A DNA stretch of 64,000 nucleotides. Origin: Nitzschia sp. DOCU1. Taxonomy: Eukaryota; Bacillariophyta; Bacillariophyceae; Bacillariales; Bacillariaceae. Positions 62,744 through 64,000 of the stretch are shown one piece after another. Under the pieces are notes generated by a model. That model was not told the DNA's origin. It searched no databases and was given only the letters and a program-made list of their open reading frames with translations. The stretch covers positions 1,785,978 through 1,849,977 of the forward strand of contig OX595999.1 in assembly GCA_951394045.1 (NCBI GenBank). Reading direction: 5' to 3'. The position numbers were made by a program, and so were the translations under genes. Positions within the stretch are counted from its first letter, which is position 1. Every line of letters starts with the position of its first letter.

Positions 62744-62784
62744 CCCAAACATCAAAGCACGGCGAGTCGCAGCCCTAACTGTAA
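62744..62784 (-). repeat. Inverted repeat, right copy
   Basis: Reverse complement of the 60008-60049 pattern (ttttgcccaaa ... cggcgagtcgcagccctaac). The pair encloses about 2.7 kb with the APC2 pseudogene and the 62140-62330 fragment. Confidence 0.8.
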
Positions 62785-63725
62785 GGGTCAGCCTGACACC
62801 CAAAAAAATTTCGCCGCCTCCGGCGCCGGCAAAAGCGGCCATCGCTTCGCTCGGGTTAATCAAAAGTTTTTGCCCACATACGTAAAACACGTGCCGTTTA
62901 ACCAAGCCTATGAAACCAAGGATGCGCCACCAGGCAATCATCATCAAAGCAGTCAAAATACGGGTGCTCAATGGTCGCCACAAGCGAGAACGTCGACGAA
63001 AGAATGATTCGTTTATTGGTGCCACGCCCCAAAGCAGGCGGTTGCATTTGGAGAGCAGTGGTTTCGTTTCTTCTACTATCCGGAGAGCGGCCGGCTACGA
63101 AAGTCGTCGGATTGGCGACCGATGAGAGCCCGTACTATGGCTTCGAGAATCGGCGTGAGCGTTCTAGAACTTCGTTGTACAAATCCAATGCCTTGCCAGC
63201 AGCAAGCCGAGGCAATCGTAACACCGCGGCCATCGACTTGGAATCTTCGAATTGTCGACAAGGACGAAGGGACGCTTGGGCGCTGAATCTGAGAGTATGC
63301 CCGTTGCCCAATTACCTCCAAGTAAACGTAGGGATTCTTCGCCTAATCTCTTGACGACGGTATTGGCTAGCTTCGACGACGTTTCTTTGGCTGGAGCAAT
63401 CTTTGAGCCTTGCCAAGCATGGATTCATCCTTCTGGTGATTTCTGAAAAATTTCTGGGGTAAAAAGAGTCGAGAATACGAGATGCCAAAATATCCCGTAT
63501 TTTCTCGTGTTATCGGAACTGCTACCTCGGCCCGTGTGGATCTTCCTTTGCAAGGTCCTGTGGTGGTGACGTTTTGACGATGTGCTAGTTTCATTCTCGG
63601 GACTACAGGAGTCGATGCTGGCGAAGCTTTTGGCGGCTAAAGCTGGTCTTGAAGCAGGAGGAAAACAAATGTTATGGATATTATTTCTTTCTGTATGTAT
63701 CTAGTTGGATGATCTGGGATTGCTT

Positions 63726-63980
63726 TCATACACTATGGCTATTACACAATGACGACGGGTGAAGCATTTCCCGACTGATCTGAAGGAGCATCCACATCTC
63801 GAACGGAACCATCCATCTGAATCTGGGCCTGATGGGCTCTGGAGCTATCAGAGCAATGTACTTTGATGAAATGATCTTCGTCTTGCTTTTCTTCTCCTCC
63901 GCCACCAAAGGAGGAGTCGCATGATGGATGAGTAGCATGAGTATGCTGAGAACGACGGGAAAGGCCAGCGTCTTTTTCAT
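63726..63980 (-). CDS. Possible small secreted protein
   Basis: From ATG 63980 the frame encodes 84 residues starting MKKTLAFPVVLSILMLLIHH, a convincing signal peptide, then a basic region KKSKTKIISSK. Another frame over the second half (HFIKVHCSDSSRAHQAQIQ, ending near 63748) is also protein-like, so an intron or frameshift is possible. No family is recognised. The gene lies next to the window end. Confidence 0.35.
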   Translation of the reverse strand: MKKTLAFPVVLSILMLLIHHATPPLVAEEKKSKTKIISSKYIALIAPEPIRPRFRWMVPFEMWMLLQISREMLHPSSLCNSHSV

Positions 63981-64000
63981 GCTGCGGTTTGTCACGGTCT

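Larger units (their letters stand above)
62058..64000. other. Region with gene fragments, no complete gene
   Basis: It contains the minus-strand fragment at 62140-62330, the right inverted repeat at 62744-62784, and a near-palindrome gggtcagcctgacaccc at 62786-62802. Frames at 62971-63354 and 63252-63446 look partly protein-like but show no family. A possible small secreted protein lies at 63726-63980. Confidence 0.4.

Noticed and set aside
62971..63446. Two overlapping plus-strand frames with partly protein-like text
   Set aside because: No family, no consistent frame and no splice signals that join them convincingly.

Overview
This window is nuclear DNA from a eukaryotic alga, most likely a pennate diatom. 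The evidence is: short GT-AG introns (67-151 nt) with GTAAGT/GTGAGT/GTACGT donors; a proteasome beta-2 subunit, ribosomal protein L7, SmF, Kish and a GRWD1-type WD protein; precursors with a signal peptide followed by a twin-arginine segment, as expected for thylakoid-lumen proteins of complex plastids; helicase-associated (HA) repeat proteins without a helicase; and a leucine-rich-repeat protein with paired CTCCTLCC motifs. No prokaryotic operon, CRISPR array or rRNA was seen. Species assignment is inference.

Layout. 1-8 kb: a two-HA-repeat protein, a small SET-domain protein, proteasome beta-2. 8.5-10 kb: a secreted cysteine-rich protein of two exons. 10.8-17 kb: an R3H-SUZ protein, RPL7, SmF (whose first coding exon is just ATG) and a TPR protein. 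17.4-22.1 kb: a SpoIIIAA/Ycf45-like AAA protein with exonuclease-like ends, two plastid-targeted proteins and a 166-bp palindromic element. 22.2-32.4 kb: a minus-strand block of HA-repeat genes (a decayed copy, a 1,106-residue paralogue and a 1,043-residue relative) with TGACGTCA boxes upstream. 34-41 kb: a TPR-like protein, Kish, a TBC-TLDc protein and a third plastid-targeted protein. 41.9-46 kb: a three-copy array of a small unknown gene, two copies almost identical over 1.39 kb. 47-54.3 kb: a seven-exon membrane-anchored LRR protein, a GRWD1-like ribosome-assembly factor and an acyl-CoA-binding/ankyrin protein. 55.6-60 kb: a retroelement gag and protease start joined in frame to the cysteine-rich domain of the 8.5-kb gene, a tRNA-like sequence without an anticodon arm, a higher-order satellite and an interstitial telomere-like tract. 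60-62.8 kb: a decayed APC2 (cullin-like) pseudogene and another gene fragment lying between inverted repeats.

The housekeeping genes are unrelated single genes rather than a pathway cluster. The main novelty is in three places: the HA-repeat block with its shared N-terminal domain, the retroelement/cysteine-rich fusion, and the gene-fragment segment bounded by inverted repeats. Exon structures come from reading splice signals and frames; no transcript data were available.
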